A stretch of DNA of 64,000 bases, taken from contig MNCI01007747.1 in NCBI GenBank assembly GCA_015680685.1, positions 248,001 through 312,000 on the forward strand, written 5' to 3'. Every line of letters starts with the position of its first letter. Within the stretch, counting starts at the first letter, position 1. The notes below the pieces were generated by a model. It did no database searches, was not told where the DNA came from, and saw only the letters and a program-made list of their open reading frames with translations. The DNA comes from Gnetum montanum (taxonomy: Eukaryota > Streptophyta > Gnetopsida > Gnetales > Gnetaceae). Shown here one piece after another: positions 24,541 through 36,650 of this stretch. The position numbers and the translations under genes were made by a program.

Positions 24541-26140
24541 GTAAGGTTTCCTTACATCCTAGAGTTGATTCAATACTAGAATCCTTGTTGCCTAACCAAT
24601 TTGATGACGCTGGATCTAGCTATTCTGAGCTTTCCTTTGATCATTGTTCTTCATCATTTAAGTAATGTTGGACCTTGGCTAAATCTTCCAAGGCAATATT
24701 AGACCAATCTAAATCTTCAATGCTTGGTTGCATCATGTTGCTTCTGAATGCAAGGTCCTCATCTTTGATTATGCTTTCTTCGTTGCTATTCGAAGAAATG
24801 TGTTTCTCTTCATTTGACAACAATTGTATGGCATAGACTTGTTCTGGACCTTTTTGATCTTCTAGGTCTTGAACTGGTTCCTAGTCATCCTTGTATGCTT
24901 CAGAGAATGCCTTGATTCATGGATCGTTCTTCCTTTAGGAACACTCATGAGCATAGTGTCCTTGATTATTACATGAATAGAAAGTTACTTTATTTTTTGA
25001 GATTGGACCCTTTCTTCATTTGAAAAATAATCTTTTTCTTGTAGGATTGAATTCTGGATGACATTTCCTTCTTAAAAACCTTGTTCAGTTTGTTTGTCAT
25101 TGTGGAGGATGACTGACTCTTCTTTTGGATTGTCTTTTGGGAGTTCAAGGAGGCTTTCCAAACACATCGACTCCATCAAGATTTGCATAGAATTCAGCTG
25201 AAGGGAGTAAGGTTTGCAGGTGGATATTGTAGCATGCAAATTGCAACTCTTGTCTTACCATATGCACAATATCAGAAAAATATGTTAGAGACAGATCAAT
25301 ATTTTTCTCCATGGCTTTATAAATAACCATTTGTCGAAGTTTAGCTAGCAAGCTTCCTAGATATAGAAATGGAATCATCTGATCATGATTCAAGGCTAAC
25401 CTATACACTTCATTTGCATATTCTGTGCTAAACTACTCAAAATATCTAAAATCATGCAATTTTCTTTGACTAAGTAACAACTTATCCTTCAATATTAAAT
25501 TGGTTGACAGATCCATAGTAAATTTGATAACTAATGCAACAAAAAGACCTTGTAAGCTAGTATTAATAATATGCTCTTGTTGTTCTTGCATTGAGCTTTC
25601 CCACCAATGAAAGATTCTAACTAATTCCCAGGTAAAAGCACCAACTATGATTGTTCTTTCATCAAGATTGAGCACATGCATGGATGTGTGCAACTAATCG
25701 ATCCATAGTCGAATTGCATGAAGCAATTCCTTGGGTGGTAGGAAATTGATATCTATTACTAAAATAGATGTTTTAGGCCATTGTTGGAATGTAGAAAACA
25801 TCAGAGGTTGATTTCCTTGGTTTCTTTGCCAAGGGGCTTGAGGTGCTCTACTAGCCATCATAATGTGTTGCTGACACGATTTTTCATTATCGTTCTTTTT
25901 AGAAGATGCACCTTTCTCTTGCTTTGGCTTTTTACCTTCTTTATCTAGTTGCAAGTGCTTGATTTTTTTGATAAGTATTTGGTCTCTTGGATCCTTGAAA
26001 TGTACTTTCTTTTCTTGAGCTTGAGGTTCAATTGGCACTTCTTTTGATTTAGAAGGTGCTGATGGTTGAACTAGACTTGCTGATGGTTGAACAGGACTTA
26101 CTGGAGAGTGTTGTTGCTTAGGTAGGATAATTTGATTTTT
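24541..26140 (-). pseudogene. E3 coat-protein region and linkers
   Basis: Acidic spacer at 24823-24641, knuckle at 24982-24941, coat domain at about 25693-25140 and Lys-rich linker at 26038-25694 (KVHFKDPRDQILIKKIKH). The knuckle reads FYSCNNQGHYAHEC, so its first Cys is Phe and zinc binding is lost. Compared with E1, the coat domain keeps the segment that E1 lacks. The linker reads open into the coat domain over more than 110 codons, which supports a single polyprotein. Confidence 0.75.
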
Positions 26141-28395
26141 GATGGTATAAACCTCTCAAATTTTCTAGAGTGACACACTTACTTGTTGATGTCTTGAATC
26201 TTTCTGTGTTGTATGCTCTATCACCACTTGTTCATATGCCTTTAGATGGTCTGTCATTTCTTTTGATAGTTGAGAACATTGCCCATCAAGTCTATTGATG
26301 TTGTCTTCAATATCGTGGAGTGAATGATTGATGTGATTGATATGCTGAGAAGCATATGATTTTCAATGGCATAATAATTTAAATTTCTAATGGCATCTTA
26401 TTGTTATGTGGTACTAGTTGCTGAATGCTATAGCAAATAGCTACAATTTACTCTAGTTGAAGGAACTTCAGCTTGAGATGCCATTGTACAATATGTTGCC
26501 ACTGGAGGCCATCGACCACCTTGTAAAATTCTTTGATCACCAACTTTCTTGTAGGATGCTTACATCATTGCAGTCCATGGGCTTTGCATCATAAAATTTG
26601 GTGAACTTGATCCTTCTCCTCCTTCAGCTAACTTTTTTGTAGGTAAAACTATCGATAAGGCCTCCAATGTGATAATCATTGATCGACCAAATTACTGAAC
26701 TAGATATTGACTCCATTTTCACTTAGGCTTTTCCACTGTCTTAAACTCCAATCTTGCAACAAAGTTTGAATCTTCATAAAACTCTAAACATATCCTGGTG
26801 CTCGGATTGATCTTCCACAAGCTGACAAATGTTGACTACCTTTCGAAAATTCAACTCCCCACTTTAATTTATGATTCATGAGAATTGTATTTGACAACTA
26901 GAATGTACCTCTAGCTGCAACTACTACATAAATTGATCCAAGAAGCAGATCAACTCTATGAATTTCGATACATAACAATAAAGCACTTGTTATGTAATCA
27001 TCTTCAAGAGCCAATTAATAGTTTGGTTGAACTATGCATAGAGCATATGAATTTAACTTGCCATAAAACTGGCAAATATTTGTAGTTTCCCAAGCTATTT
27101 CCGAATCTTGTTGCTATCCAATGTCAATAACTCTGTTATCTACAACTATGACCACATATTCAGGACCAATGTTGTAATTAAACTTTGGGCTTACCATGAT
27201 ATCTAGTTGGCTAAGATGCACATATTGATCCCCTTGTGTCTTCCATTTCCCAACTTCACCATCTGTGAATAATGGAAAAAATACTAGACAAATACCTTGA
27301 CCTTTTATGTCAAGAAAAGCTTTAGATTACTTGATGGAGGTTGACACTCCAGCAGAAAATGTATTAGCAAAATTGTAGATGGCATCTTTGAAGATAGTGT
27401 GAAATTGTAGATCTTTGTGAGTTCCACTTGAGACAAAAGACTTTTTCTTTAGCAATGCTTCTAAAAAGGGTAAAATTACCTATTGATCTTGGGAGATTTC
27501 TTCCTTTCCTTTGATTTTATCATCTGCCTCTTCAATTTCCATATATCTGAACTGTAGCATTAGAATGCTTGGATTTCCATCTACCTCATCATCACTATCA
27601 ACATTCATTTCAAGATCATCATCTTGTTCATCTATTGTAGCTTGGACTAACAGATTAAAACTTTGCATTCTAAAATTTCTATTTTCCTCTTCCTAAATTC
27701 TAGCTTTTGTGTCTACATCATAAACAACTGCTACATGTTCATCATAGACTTGTTTTTCATTGTTTGCTATTTCTTGTAACAAATTATGATCTTCTTCTTC
27801 GAAGGGATTTGGCCCTTCATCTTCATTCAAATCACCAATAGGAGTAGGAGGATAGATATATCTCTCTCCATACTTGTTGTGAGACTGAACTATAAACAAA
27901 GGAGTCTGATTCAAGTCTGGAAGTCCTTCAGTAAAATCATCATCTGGAAATCCTTCTATTCCAAAAACAACTGGACAAGACTTACTACTATTCAAGGGAC
28001 CAAACAACTCACTACCTTCTATCAATGGACATGACTGTGATCTCTTAAGTGTAGAAACTGGGTTAGGTCTAACCATGAGATTTGGGGTTGAGATATGTGA
28101 AACTCCCTTCGTCCAATAAAAATTTGACAAAACTTCTAGTCTTTCTTCAATAGGCTTTGCTACTGTTTCCCAATATAAATTTCCTAGACATTTAGGATGA
28201 ATCCTTTCTTTATATTCAAACAAAGTTCTAGCTAACAACATCAAATTAATAGTTTCCAATCTTTCTACTCTTCATTCCTCATTTTCCCAATAAGAGTCCA
28301 CAAAATAACACCATTGTGGCCAAATAGAAGTGGAGTGTGGTGCTACCTGATTAGCAGGTGCATTGGAACTTTCACCAATTTCAAACTAAGAACGG
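26141..28395 (-). pseudogene. E3 acidic region, movement-like domain and coiled coil
   Basis: Complete but interrupted N-terminal third. The longest open piece is 28259-27693 (188 codons), covering the start of the acidic region; 27668-27480 continues it. The movement-like domain spans about 27440-26640 and the coiled coil about 26370-26230. Stops near 27690, 27480 and 26150 and frameshifts within the movement-like part inactivate it. Confidence 0.7.
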
Positions 28396-28407
28396 GCTCT
28401 AATACCA
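28396..28407 (-). promoter_or_regulatory. E3 primer binding site
   Basis: TGGTATTAGAGC, one C-to-T change from the canonical tRNA-Met complement seen in E2, at the same place relative to leader and polyprotein. Confidence 0.8.
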
Positions 28408-29032
28408 TGTTTCCACATGCCTTTGCTTCATGTCATGCAGCACAATATAAAGCTTAGTATGAAACAATTTGGGATGGTTGAACTTGAAGTGACTGGTGGC
28501 TCAGCATGAACATATAGATGTCTCGGGCGGTTGCATTACATAGTGTTCACTTGACAACTCAACTTCTCATAGTGCACTTTCTCTAGGCACATTCTCAATG
28601 AAGAAGCTATACCAGAACAAAGGATAACCTTCCTACCCAATATCTCTGGATGCATGAGATAACCAATGATAACTTCTCGATGAAGATCTGGTTCTTGCAA
28701 CACCTAATCAAGAGACAGGGCTAACTAAAACAAGAGGCAAAGATTGTGAATAAGGTAAACCAACAAAAGGATCTCGATGAACAAGAGATATATCATAACA
28801 CCAAAAATGAAAGCTTTATTCATGGAAGAAACTCATTATAAGCAGGACATCTTTGAAGCAAAGAATGGAAAGAGGAAAGTAAAACACTTTACCAGCACAT
28901 ACACACACACACTCTTACACATACATACACCTATGCCTCCTATTTATAGCACTGTGAGGCCGTAGTTCATTCAATCTTATCTAAGAAGATAAGAGAGTAC
29001 TTGGCATGCAAGCCAAGGTATGAAAAACCCTT
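28408..29032 (-). promoter_or_regulatory. E3 promoter and leader (only copy with TATA box)
   Basis: On the minus strand CTATAAATA lies at 28949-28941. Upstream (28993-28976) is an inverted repeat, CTTATCT-4 nt-AGATAAG, of GATA/I-box type. Transcription would start near 28915 in a GT-rich region, and AATAAA at 28820-28815 sits about 120 bp after the TATA box, inside the transcript start region. A poly(A) signal soon after the start, bypassed on the first pass, is how caulimovirid pregenomic RNA gains terminal redundancy. Only about 80 bp upstream of TATA remain before the junction with E4's leader fragment. Confidence 0.65.
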
Positions 29033-29390
29033 CACTCGATAGCTCAACTTCTCACATCACACTTTCTCTGGGCACTTTCTCAATGAAGGAGCTATACCAT
29101 AATAAAGGATAACCTTCCTACTAAATATCTTTGGAGGCATGAGATTACCAACAATAACTTCTCATTGAAGATTCGATGCTTGCAACACATAATCAAGAGA
29201 CAGTGCTAACTATAATAGGAGGTGGAGATTGTGAATAAGGTAATCCAACGAAAGGATCTTGATGAATTAGAGATATATCATAACACCAACAATAAAATCT
29301 TTATTCATGGAAGAAACTCATTACAAGCAAGACATATTTCAAGTAGAGAATAGAAAGAGGAAAGCAAAACACTTTACACACACACTCTTA
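29033..29390 (-). repeat. E4 trailing leader fragment
   Basis: Part of the viral leader in minus orientation, with AATAAA near 29308. It is broken within the leader at about 29033, where it meets the upstream end of the E3 promoter. Its other end joins truncated RNase H at about 29390 through the GT-rich stretch, the same join as at the E2/E3 boundary. Confidence 0.65.
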
Positions 29391-29992
29391 CCCACACATA
29401 CACACACACTCTTTGGTTTCTCTTGCGTTACCAGTTCTAAGTAGAACCACTACCCATGCATCATAACTAGTGTCTGTATTTATAATGAACGGACCTTTTA
29501 AAATTGTATTTAATGTTGGTAGGGATTGACATTCTTCTTTTAACTTCTGTACTTGCCTAGTTGCTGCTGCTGTCCATCCAAATGGTTGTTGATTTTTATA
29601 CAATCAGATTTCCTTGGTCTTATCAGAAAATTTGTCAGTATGCCTAGACACATAGTTAACACAACCTAGAAATCTTAGCCACTGATCTTTGTTTTCTAGT
29701 TGATCTGGAAATTGAGTAATTTTTTCTAGTACATGCAGCTACATGTGGATCTTTCCTTCTTTCATAGTAACATCAAGGAATTCTATCACTGATCTTCTTA
29801 CTTGAAACTTCTTAGCATCTTTTAAGAGATCAATGCCATGCTTCGCACACAACTGAGCAAACTTAAGTAAATGGGAGCCATGATCTTGCGTTGTATCTAA
29901 ATAAATGAGAAAATCATCAATTTAGTTAGCAATAAAATCTTGATGTTGGCTAAAAATTGCATCCATACATCGCTAAAATTGAGAAGGAGCAT
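29391..29992 (-). pseudogene. E4 RT C-terminal part and truncated RNase H
   Basis: RNase H start (29603-29391; TDTSYDAWVVVLLRTGN) and the RT segment around the catalytic motif, which here reads N-stop-I-D-D (TAA in place of Tyr, near 29922). The RT N-terminal part, protease and acidic linker are missing: at 29987-29992 the RT joins the zinc knuckle of the coat protein through the shared hexamer ATGCTC. Confidence 0.75.
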
Positions 29993-31100
29993 AGTGTCCT
30001 TAATTATTACATGAATAGGAAGTTACTTTCTTTTTTGAGATTGGACCCTTTCTTCATTTGAAAAACAATCTTTTTCTTGTAGGCTTGAATGCCAGATGCC
30101 ATTTCCTTCTAAAAAACCTTGGTCAATTTATTTGTTGTCACAGAGGACGACTGACTCTTCTTTCGGATTATCTTCTGGGAGGTCGAGGAGGTTGCCAAAC
30201 ACATCGACTCCATCAAGATCTACACAGACATCAACTGAAGGGAGTAAGGTTTTCAGCTGGATATTGTAGCATGAAAATTGCAAATCTTGTCTTACCATAT
30301 GCATAATATCAGCAAAATATATCAGAGACAGATCAATATTTTTCTCCATGGCTTTATAAAGAACAATCTATCCAAGTTTAGATGGCAAGCTTCCTAGATA
30401 CAGAAATGGAATCATCTGATCATGATGCAAGGCTAACCTATACACTTCAATTCCATATTCTGTGCTAAAATACACAAAATATCTCAAATCATGCAGTTTT
30501 CTTGAACTAAGTAATAACTTATCCTTCAATCTTAAATTGGTTGACAAATCCACAGTAAATTCGGTAACTAATGCAACAAACAGACCTTGTAAGGTGGTAT
30601 TAATAATCTGCTATTGTTGTTCTTGCGTAGAGCTTTCCCACCAATGATGGATCTTACCCGATGCCTAGGTAAAAGAACCAACTATGATTGTTCTTTCATC
30701 AAGATTGAGCACATGCATGGCTGTGTGCAACTAATCGATCCATAGTCAAATTGCATCAAGAAATTCATTTGGTTGTAGGAAATTGATAACTATTACTGGA
30801 ATAGATGTTGTAGGCCATTGTTGGAATGTAGAAAACACTAGAGGTGGATTTACTTGGTTTCGTTGCCAAGGGGATTGAGGATCTCTCCCAGCCATCATAA
30901 TGTGTTGTTGACACAATTCTTCATTATCATTGTTTTGAGAAGATGCACCTTTCTCTTGCTTTATCTTTTTACCTTCTTTTTCTAGCTATAGGTGCTTGAT
31001 TTTTTCAATAAGTATTTGGTCTCTTCAATCCTTGAAATGTACTTTCTTTTCTTGAGCTTGAGGTTGAATCAACACTTCGTCTGATTCAGGAGGTGCTGAT
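29993..31100 (-). pseudogene. E4 coat-protein region
   Basis: Coat domain (about 30730-30128; open pieces at 30553-30368 and 30349-30128 with NIDLSLIYFADIMHMVRQD) ending in a partial zinc knuckle cut by the deletion junction, so the knuckle lacks its last residues. A Lys-rich linker precedes it. Stops interrupt it at least three times. Confidence 0.7.
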
Positions 31101-33434
31101 GGCTGAATAGGACTTGCTGGAGAGTGTTGTTGCTTAGGTAGGACAATCTAATTTTCGAGGGTATAAACCTATCAAAGTTTCTAGAATGACATGCTCACTT
31201 GCTGATGTCTTGACTCTTTCTATGCTTTATTCTCTATCACCACTTTTTCATATGCCTTTAGATGGTCTATTATTTCTTTTGATAGTTGAGAACATTGCCC
31301 ATCAAGTCTATGAATGCCTTCTTCAATATCGTGAAGTTAATCATTGATGTGATTGACATGCTGAGAATAATATGATGTCGAATGGAATAAATAATTTAAC
31401 TATCTCATGGCATCTTGTTGTTCTGTGGTACCAGTTGTTGAATGCTCTAGCAAATAGCTATAATCTACTCTAGTTGGAGGAACTTCAGCCTAAGATTCCA
31501 TTGTATAATATGTCACCAATGGAGGCGATCAACCACCTTGTAGAATTCTTTGATCACCAACTCGCTTGTAGGATGCTTGCATCATTACAATCCATGGGCA
31601 TTGCATCATAAACACTGTTGACCAAGCATCAAAATTTGGCAAACTTGAGCCTTCTCCTCCTTCAGCTAACTTTTTTGCATGAAAAACTACCAGTAAGGTT
31701 TCCAATGTGATAGTCATTGATCGACAAAATTGCTGAACTGGATATTGAATCCATTTTCTCTTAGGCTTTTCCACAAACTTAAACTCCTGATCTTGCAATA
31801 GAGTTTGAATCTTCAGAAAACTCTAAACATATCCTGGCACTCAGATTGATCTTCTACAAACTAACAAATGTTGACAACATTTAGGAAATTGAACTCCACA
31901 TTTTAATTTATGGTTCATGAGAATTGTATTTGACAACTGGAACATACCTCTAACTACAAATACGACATAAAATGATTTGGGAAGTAGATCAACTCAATGA
32001 ATTTTGATACATAATAGTAAAGTGCTTGTTATGTAATCATATTCAAGAGCCAAGTGATAGTTTGGTTGAACTGTGCACAAAGTTTCTGAATTCAACTTGC
32101 CATAAAACTGGCAAATCTTTGCAGTTTCCCAAGCTATTTCCAGATCTTGTCGCTATCTGTTTCCAATAACCCTGCTATCTAAAACTATGATCACATATTC
32201 AGCACCAATGTTGTAATTAAACTTTGGGCTTACCATGATATCTAGTTGGCCAAGATGCACATATTGATGCCCTTGTGTCTTCCATTTCTCAACTTCATCA
32301 TCTATGAATAATGGCAAAAATATGGGATGAATACCTTGATCTTTGATGTTAAGGAAAGCTTCAGATTGCTTGATAGAGGTTGACATTCCAACAGAAAATG
32401 TATTAGAAAAATTGTAGATGGCATCTTTGGAGATAGTGAGAAATTGTAGATCTTTGTGCGTTCCACTTGAGACAAACGACTTTTTCTTTAGCAATGCTTC
32501 TGAAAAGGGTAAAATTGCCTATTGATCTTGGGAGATTTCTTCATTTCCTTTTCTTTTATCATTTTCCTCTTCAATTTTCATAGATCTATACTGTACCATG
32601 AGAATTCTTGAATTCCCATTTACCTCATTATCACTATCAACATTCATTGCAAAATCATCATCTTGTTCATCTATTGTAGCCTGGATTAACAGATTAAAAA
32701 TATTCATTCTAAAATTTCTATTTTCCTCTTCCTAAATTCTAGCTTCTATGTCTACATCATAGACAACTGCTACATGTTCATCATAGACTCTCTTTTCACC
32801 ATTTGTTATTTCTTGTAACAACTTCTGATCTTCTTCTTCGAAGGGGTTTGGCAATTCATCTTCATACAAATCACCAATAGGAGTAGGAGGATAGATATAT
32901 CTTTCTCCATACTTGTTGTGAGACTGAACTATCAATGGAGGAGGTTGATTCAAGTCTGGAAGTCCTTCGGTAAAATCATCATCTGGAAATCCTTCTATCC
33001 CAAAAACAACTGGACAAGACTTACTACTATTCAAGGGACCGAAAAACTCACTACCTTCTATCAGTGGACATGACTATGATCTTTTAAGTGTAGAAACTGA
33101 GTTAGGTCTAACCATGAGATTTGGGGTTGAGACATGTGAAACTCCCATCATCCAATAAAAATTTGACAAAACTTCTAGTATTTCTTCAATAGGCTTTGCT
33201 ACTGTTTCCCAATATAAATTTTCTAGAAATTTAGAATGAATCCTTTATTTATATTCAAACAAAGTTCTAGCTAACAATATCAAATTATTAGTTTCCCATC
33301 TTTCTACTCTCTAGTCAGGATTTTCCCAATAAGATTCTATAGAATAATACCATTGTGCCGAAATAGAAGTGGAGTGCGGTTCTACCTGATTAGCAGGTGC
33401 ATTTCAACTTTCACCAATTTTGAACTAATAACGG
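31101..33434 (-). pseudogene. E4 acidic region, movement-like domain, coiled coil
   Basis: N-terminal third of the polyprotein: acidic region (33034-32519, with a stop near 32733), movement-like domain (32494-31529; YNFSNTFSVGMSTSIK, LSQLDIMVSPKFNYNIGA) and the coiled-coil text near 31330-31210. The movement-like domain is open over 113 codons at 32494-32153. Overall this is a well-preserved but interrupted copy. Confidence 0.7.
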
Positions 33435-33446
33435 GCTCTCATACCA
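33435..33446 (-). promoter_or_regulatory. E4 primer binding site
   Basis: TGGTATGAGAGC on the minus strand, one mismatch from the tRNA-Met-type site of E2. Confidence 0.75.
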
Positions 33447-34440
33447 TGTTGAGGGGTTGCCTCTACACATCTCTGCTCCATGTCTTATAGCATAATTTGA
33501 AGCTTAGCATGAAACAATTTGGGATGGTCGAACTTGAAGTGACCGGTGGCTCGGCATGAACCTATAGATATCTTGGGTGACTACATCGCACAACGTTCAC
33601 TCGACAGCTGAACTTCTCATAGCACACTTTCTTTGGGCTCTTTCTCAACGAAGGAGCTATACCAGAACAAAGGATAACCTTCCCACCCGATATCTCTGGA
33701 GGCACAAGATAACCAACAATAACTTCTCATTCAAGATCCGATGCTTACAACACCTAATCAAGAGAGAGTGCTAACTATAACAAGAGGTGGAGATTGTGAA
33801 TAAGGTAAACCAACAAAAGGATCTTGATGAACAAGAGATATATCATAACACCAACAATGAAAGCTTTATTCATGGTAGAAACTCATTACAAGTAGGACAT
33901 CTTTCAAGTAGAGCATGGAAAGTAGAAAGTGAGACACTTTACACACACACCATTCTCTTTCACTTTTTGCTTTCCGTTCTCTACTTGAAATATGTCCTAC
34001 TGGTAATGAGTTTCTTCCATGAATAAATATTTCATTGTTGGTGTTATGATATATCTCTTGTTCATTGAGCTCCTTTTGTTGGTTTACCTTATTCACAATC
34101 TCCACCTCCTGTTGTAGTTAGCATTGTCTCTAGATTAGGTGTCGCAAGCACCAGATCTTCAACCAGAAGTTATTGTTGGTTATCTTGTGCCTCCAGAGAT
34201 ATCATGTAGAAAGGTTATCCTTTGTTCTAGTATAGCTCCTTCATTGAGAAAGTGCCTAGAGAAAGTGTGCTATGAGAAGTTGAGCTACCGAGTGAACGTT
34301 GTGTGATGCAGTAGCCTGAGACATCTATAGGTTTATGCCGAGCCACCAGTCACTTCAAGTTTGATCATCCTAGATTATTTCATGCTAAGCTTCAGATTTT
34401 GTTGCAGGACATGGAGTAGAGATGCATGGAGGAAACCCCT
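33447..34440. repeat. Head-to-head leader palindrome (E4/E5)
   Basis: Two leader copies face away from each other: E4's in minus orientation (33953-33447) and E5's in plus orientation (33954-34440). Both include AATAAA, the ttattgttggttatct block and the ccatg(t/c)ctt/gtggagg end. The arms are about 490 bp each and meet with essentially no spacer at 33953/33954, within an ACACAC stretch. Mirror-image ORFs of 79 codons (33787-34026 plus, 34105-33866 minus) are a side effect of the palindrome. Confidence 0.8.
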
Positions 34441-36650
34441 AGGACTTTCACATGTCTTAACTCCAAATCTCATTGTTAGACCTAACATGGTTCTACACTT
34501 AATAGATCATAGTCATGTCCACTAATAGAAGATAGTGAGTTGTTCGGTCCCTTGAATAGTAGTAACTCTTGTCCAATTATTTTTGAAATAGAATAGTTGC
34601 CAGATGATGATTTTACCAAAGGACTTCTAGACATGAATCAACCTCCTCCATTTATAGTTCATTCTCACAAGAAGTATGGAGAAAGCTCTATCTATTTTCC
34701 TACTTCTATTGGTGATTTGTATGAAGATGAAAGGCCAAACCCCTTTGAAGAAGAAGATCGTAAGTTGTTACAAGAAATAGAAAATGGTGAAAAATGAGTC
34801 TATGATGAACATGTAGCAGTTGTTTATGATGTAGACATGAAATCCAGAATTCAAGAAGAGGAAAATAGAAATTTTAGAATGCATATTTTTAATCTATTAG
34901 TCCAGGCTGCAATAGATGAACAAGATGATGATCTTGCAATGAATGTTGATAGTGATGATGAGGTAGATGGGAATCCAATAATTATCATGCTACAGTCTAG
35001 ATCTATGCAAATTGAAGAGGTAGATGATAAAAGAAAAGGAAAGGAAGAAATATCCCAAGAACAACATGCAATTTTACCCTTTTCAGAAGCATTGCTAAAG
35101 AAAAAGTCGTTTGTCTCAAGTGGAACGCACAAAGATCTATAATTTCCCGCTATCTCCAAACATGCCATCTACAATTTTACTAATACATTTTCTGCTAGAA
35201 TGTCAACCTCCATTAAGCAATCTGAAGCTTTCCTTGACATCAAAGGTCAAGGTATTCATCTAGTCTTTTTTCCATTATTCAAAGATGGTGAAGTTGAGAA
35301 ATGGAAGACATAAAGGCATCAATATGTGCATCTCAGCCAACTAGATATCATGGTAAGCCCAAAGTTTAATTACAACATTGGTGCTAAATATGTGGTCATA
35401 GTCTTAGATAGCAGATTTATTGGCAATGGACAATGACAAGATCCAGAAACATTTTGGGAAACTGCAAAGATTTGCCAATTTTATGGCATGTTGAATTTAG
35501 ATGCTCTGTGCATAGTTCAACTAAACTATCAGTTGGCTCTTGAAGATGATTAAATAACATGTTCTTTACTGTTATGTATTGAAATTCAAAAAGTTGATCT
35601 ACTTCCTAGATTAGTTTATGTGGCAGTTATAGCTAGAGGTATGTTCCAGTTGTCAAATACAATTCTCATGAATCATAAATTAAAGTGGGGAGTTCAATTT
35701 TTGAAAGGTAGTCAACATTTGTTATCTTGCAGGAGATTTATCCGAGTGCCAGGATATGTTTAGAGTTTTCTGAAGATTCAAACTTTGTTGCAAGATTAGG
35801 AGTTTAAGATAGTGAAAAAGCCTAATAGAAAATGGATTCAATATCCAGTTCAGTAATTTGGTTGATCAGTGACTATCACATTGGAAGCCTTACCGGAAGT
35901 TTTGCCTACAAAAAAGTTAGCTGAAGGAGGAGAAGGTTCAAGTTTGCCAAATTTTGATGCTTGATCAACAGTGTTTATGATGTAATGCCCACAAATTGAA
36001 ATGATGCAAGAATCCTACAAGCAAGTTGGTGATCGAAGAATTCTACTCCATTGGTGCATATTGTACAACAACATCTCAGGCTAAAGTTCCTCTAACTAGA
36101 GCAAATTGTAGCTATTTTCTAGAGCATTTAGTAACCAGTACCACAGAACAACAAGATGCCGTTATATAGTTAAATTATTTATGCCGTTAGACATCATATT
36201 CTTCTTAGCATATCAATCACATCAATGATTCACTCCATCATATTGAAGACAGCATCAACAGACTTGATGGGCAATGTTCTCAACTTTCAAAAGAAATGAT
36301 AGACCATCTAAAGGCATATGAACAAGTGGTGATAGAGCATACAACAAAGAAATATTCAAGACATTAGCAAGTGAGGGTGTCACTCTAGAAACTTCGATAG
36401 GTTTATACCCTTGAAAATCAAATTTTCCTACCTAAGCAACAACACTCTCCAGCAAGTCCTATTCAACCATCAACACCTCCTGAATTAGAAGAAGTGCCAA
36501 TTCAACCTCAAGCTCAAGAAAAGAAAGTATGTTTCAAGGATCCAAGAGACCAAATAATTATCCAAAAAATCAAGTGCCTGTAGCTAGAAAAAGAAGGTAA
36601 AAAGCCAAAGCAAGAGAAATGTGCATCTTCTCAAAAGAACGATAACGAAG
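34441..36650 (+). pseudogene. E5 acidic region, movement-like domain, coiled coil (5' deleted)
   Basis: At 34440/34441 the leader jumps directly to the text equivalent to E1 position ~14490, so the primer site and roughly 300 bp of the polyprotein start are missing. The rest follows E1: acidic region with open pieces 34597-34797 and 34837-35142 (AAIDEQDDDLAMNVDSDDEVD), movement-like domain 35090-35700 and coiled coil near 36230-36340. Many stops are present. Confidence 0.7.

Noticed and set aside
28880-28925. AC/GT microsatellites as independent features
   Set aside because: They are part of the viral leader start in every copy rather than separate microsatellites, though they matter as breakpoints.
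33787-34105. Two 79-codon ORFs facing each other
   Set aside because: Mirror products of the leader palindrome; leaders are non-coding in the other copies.
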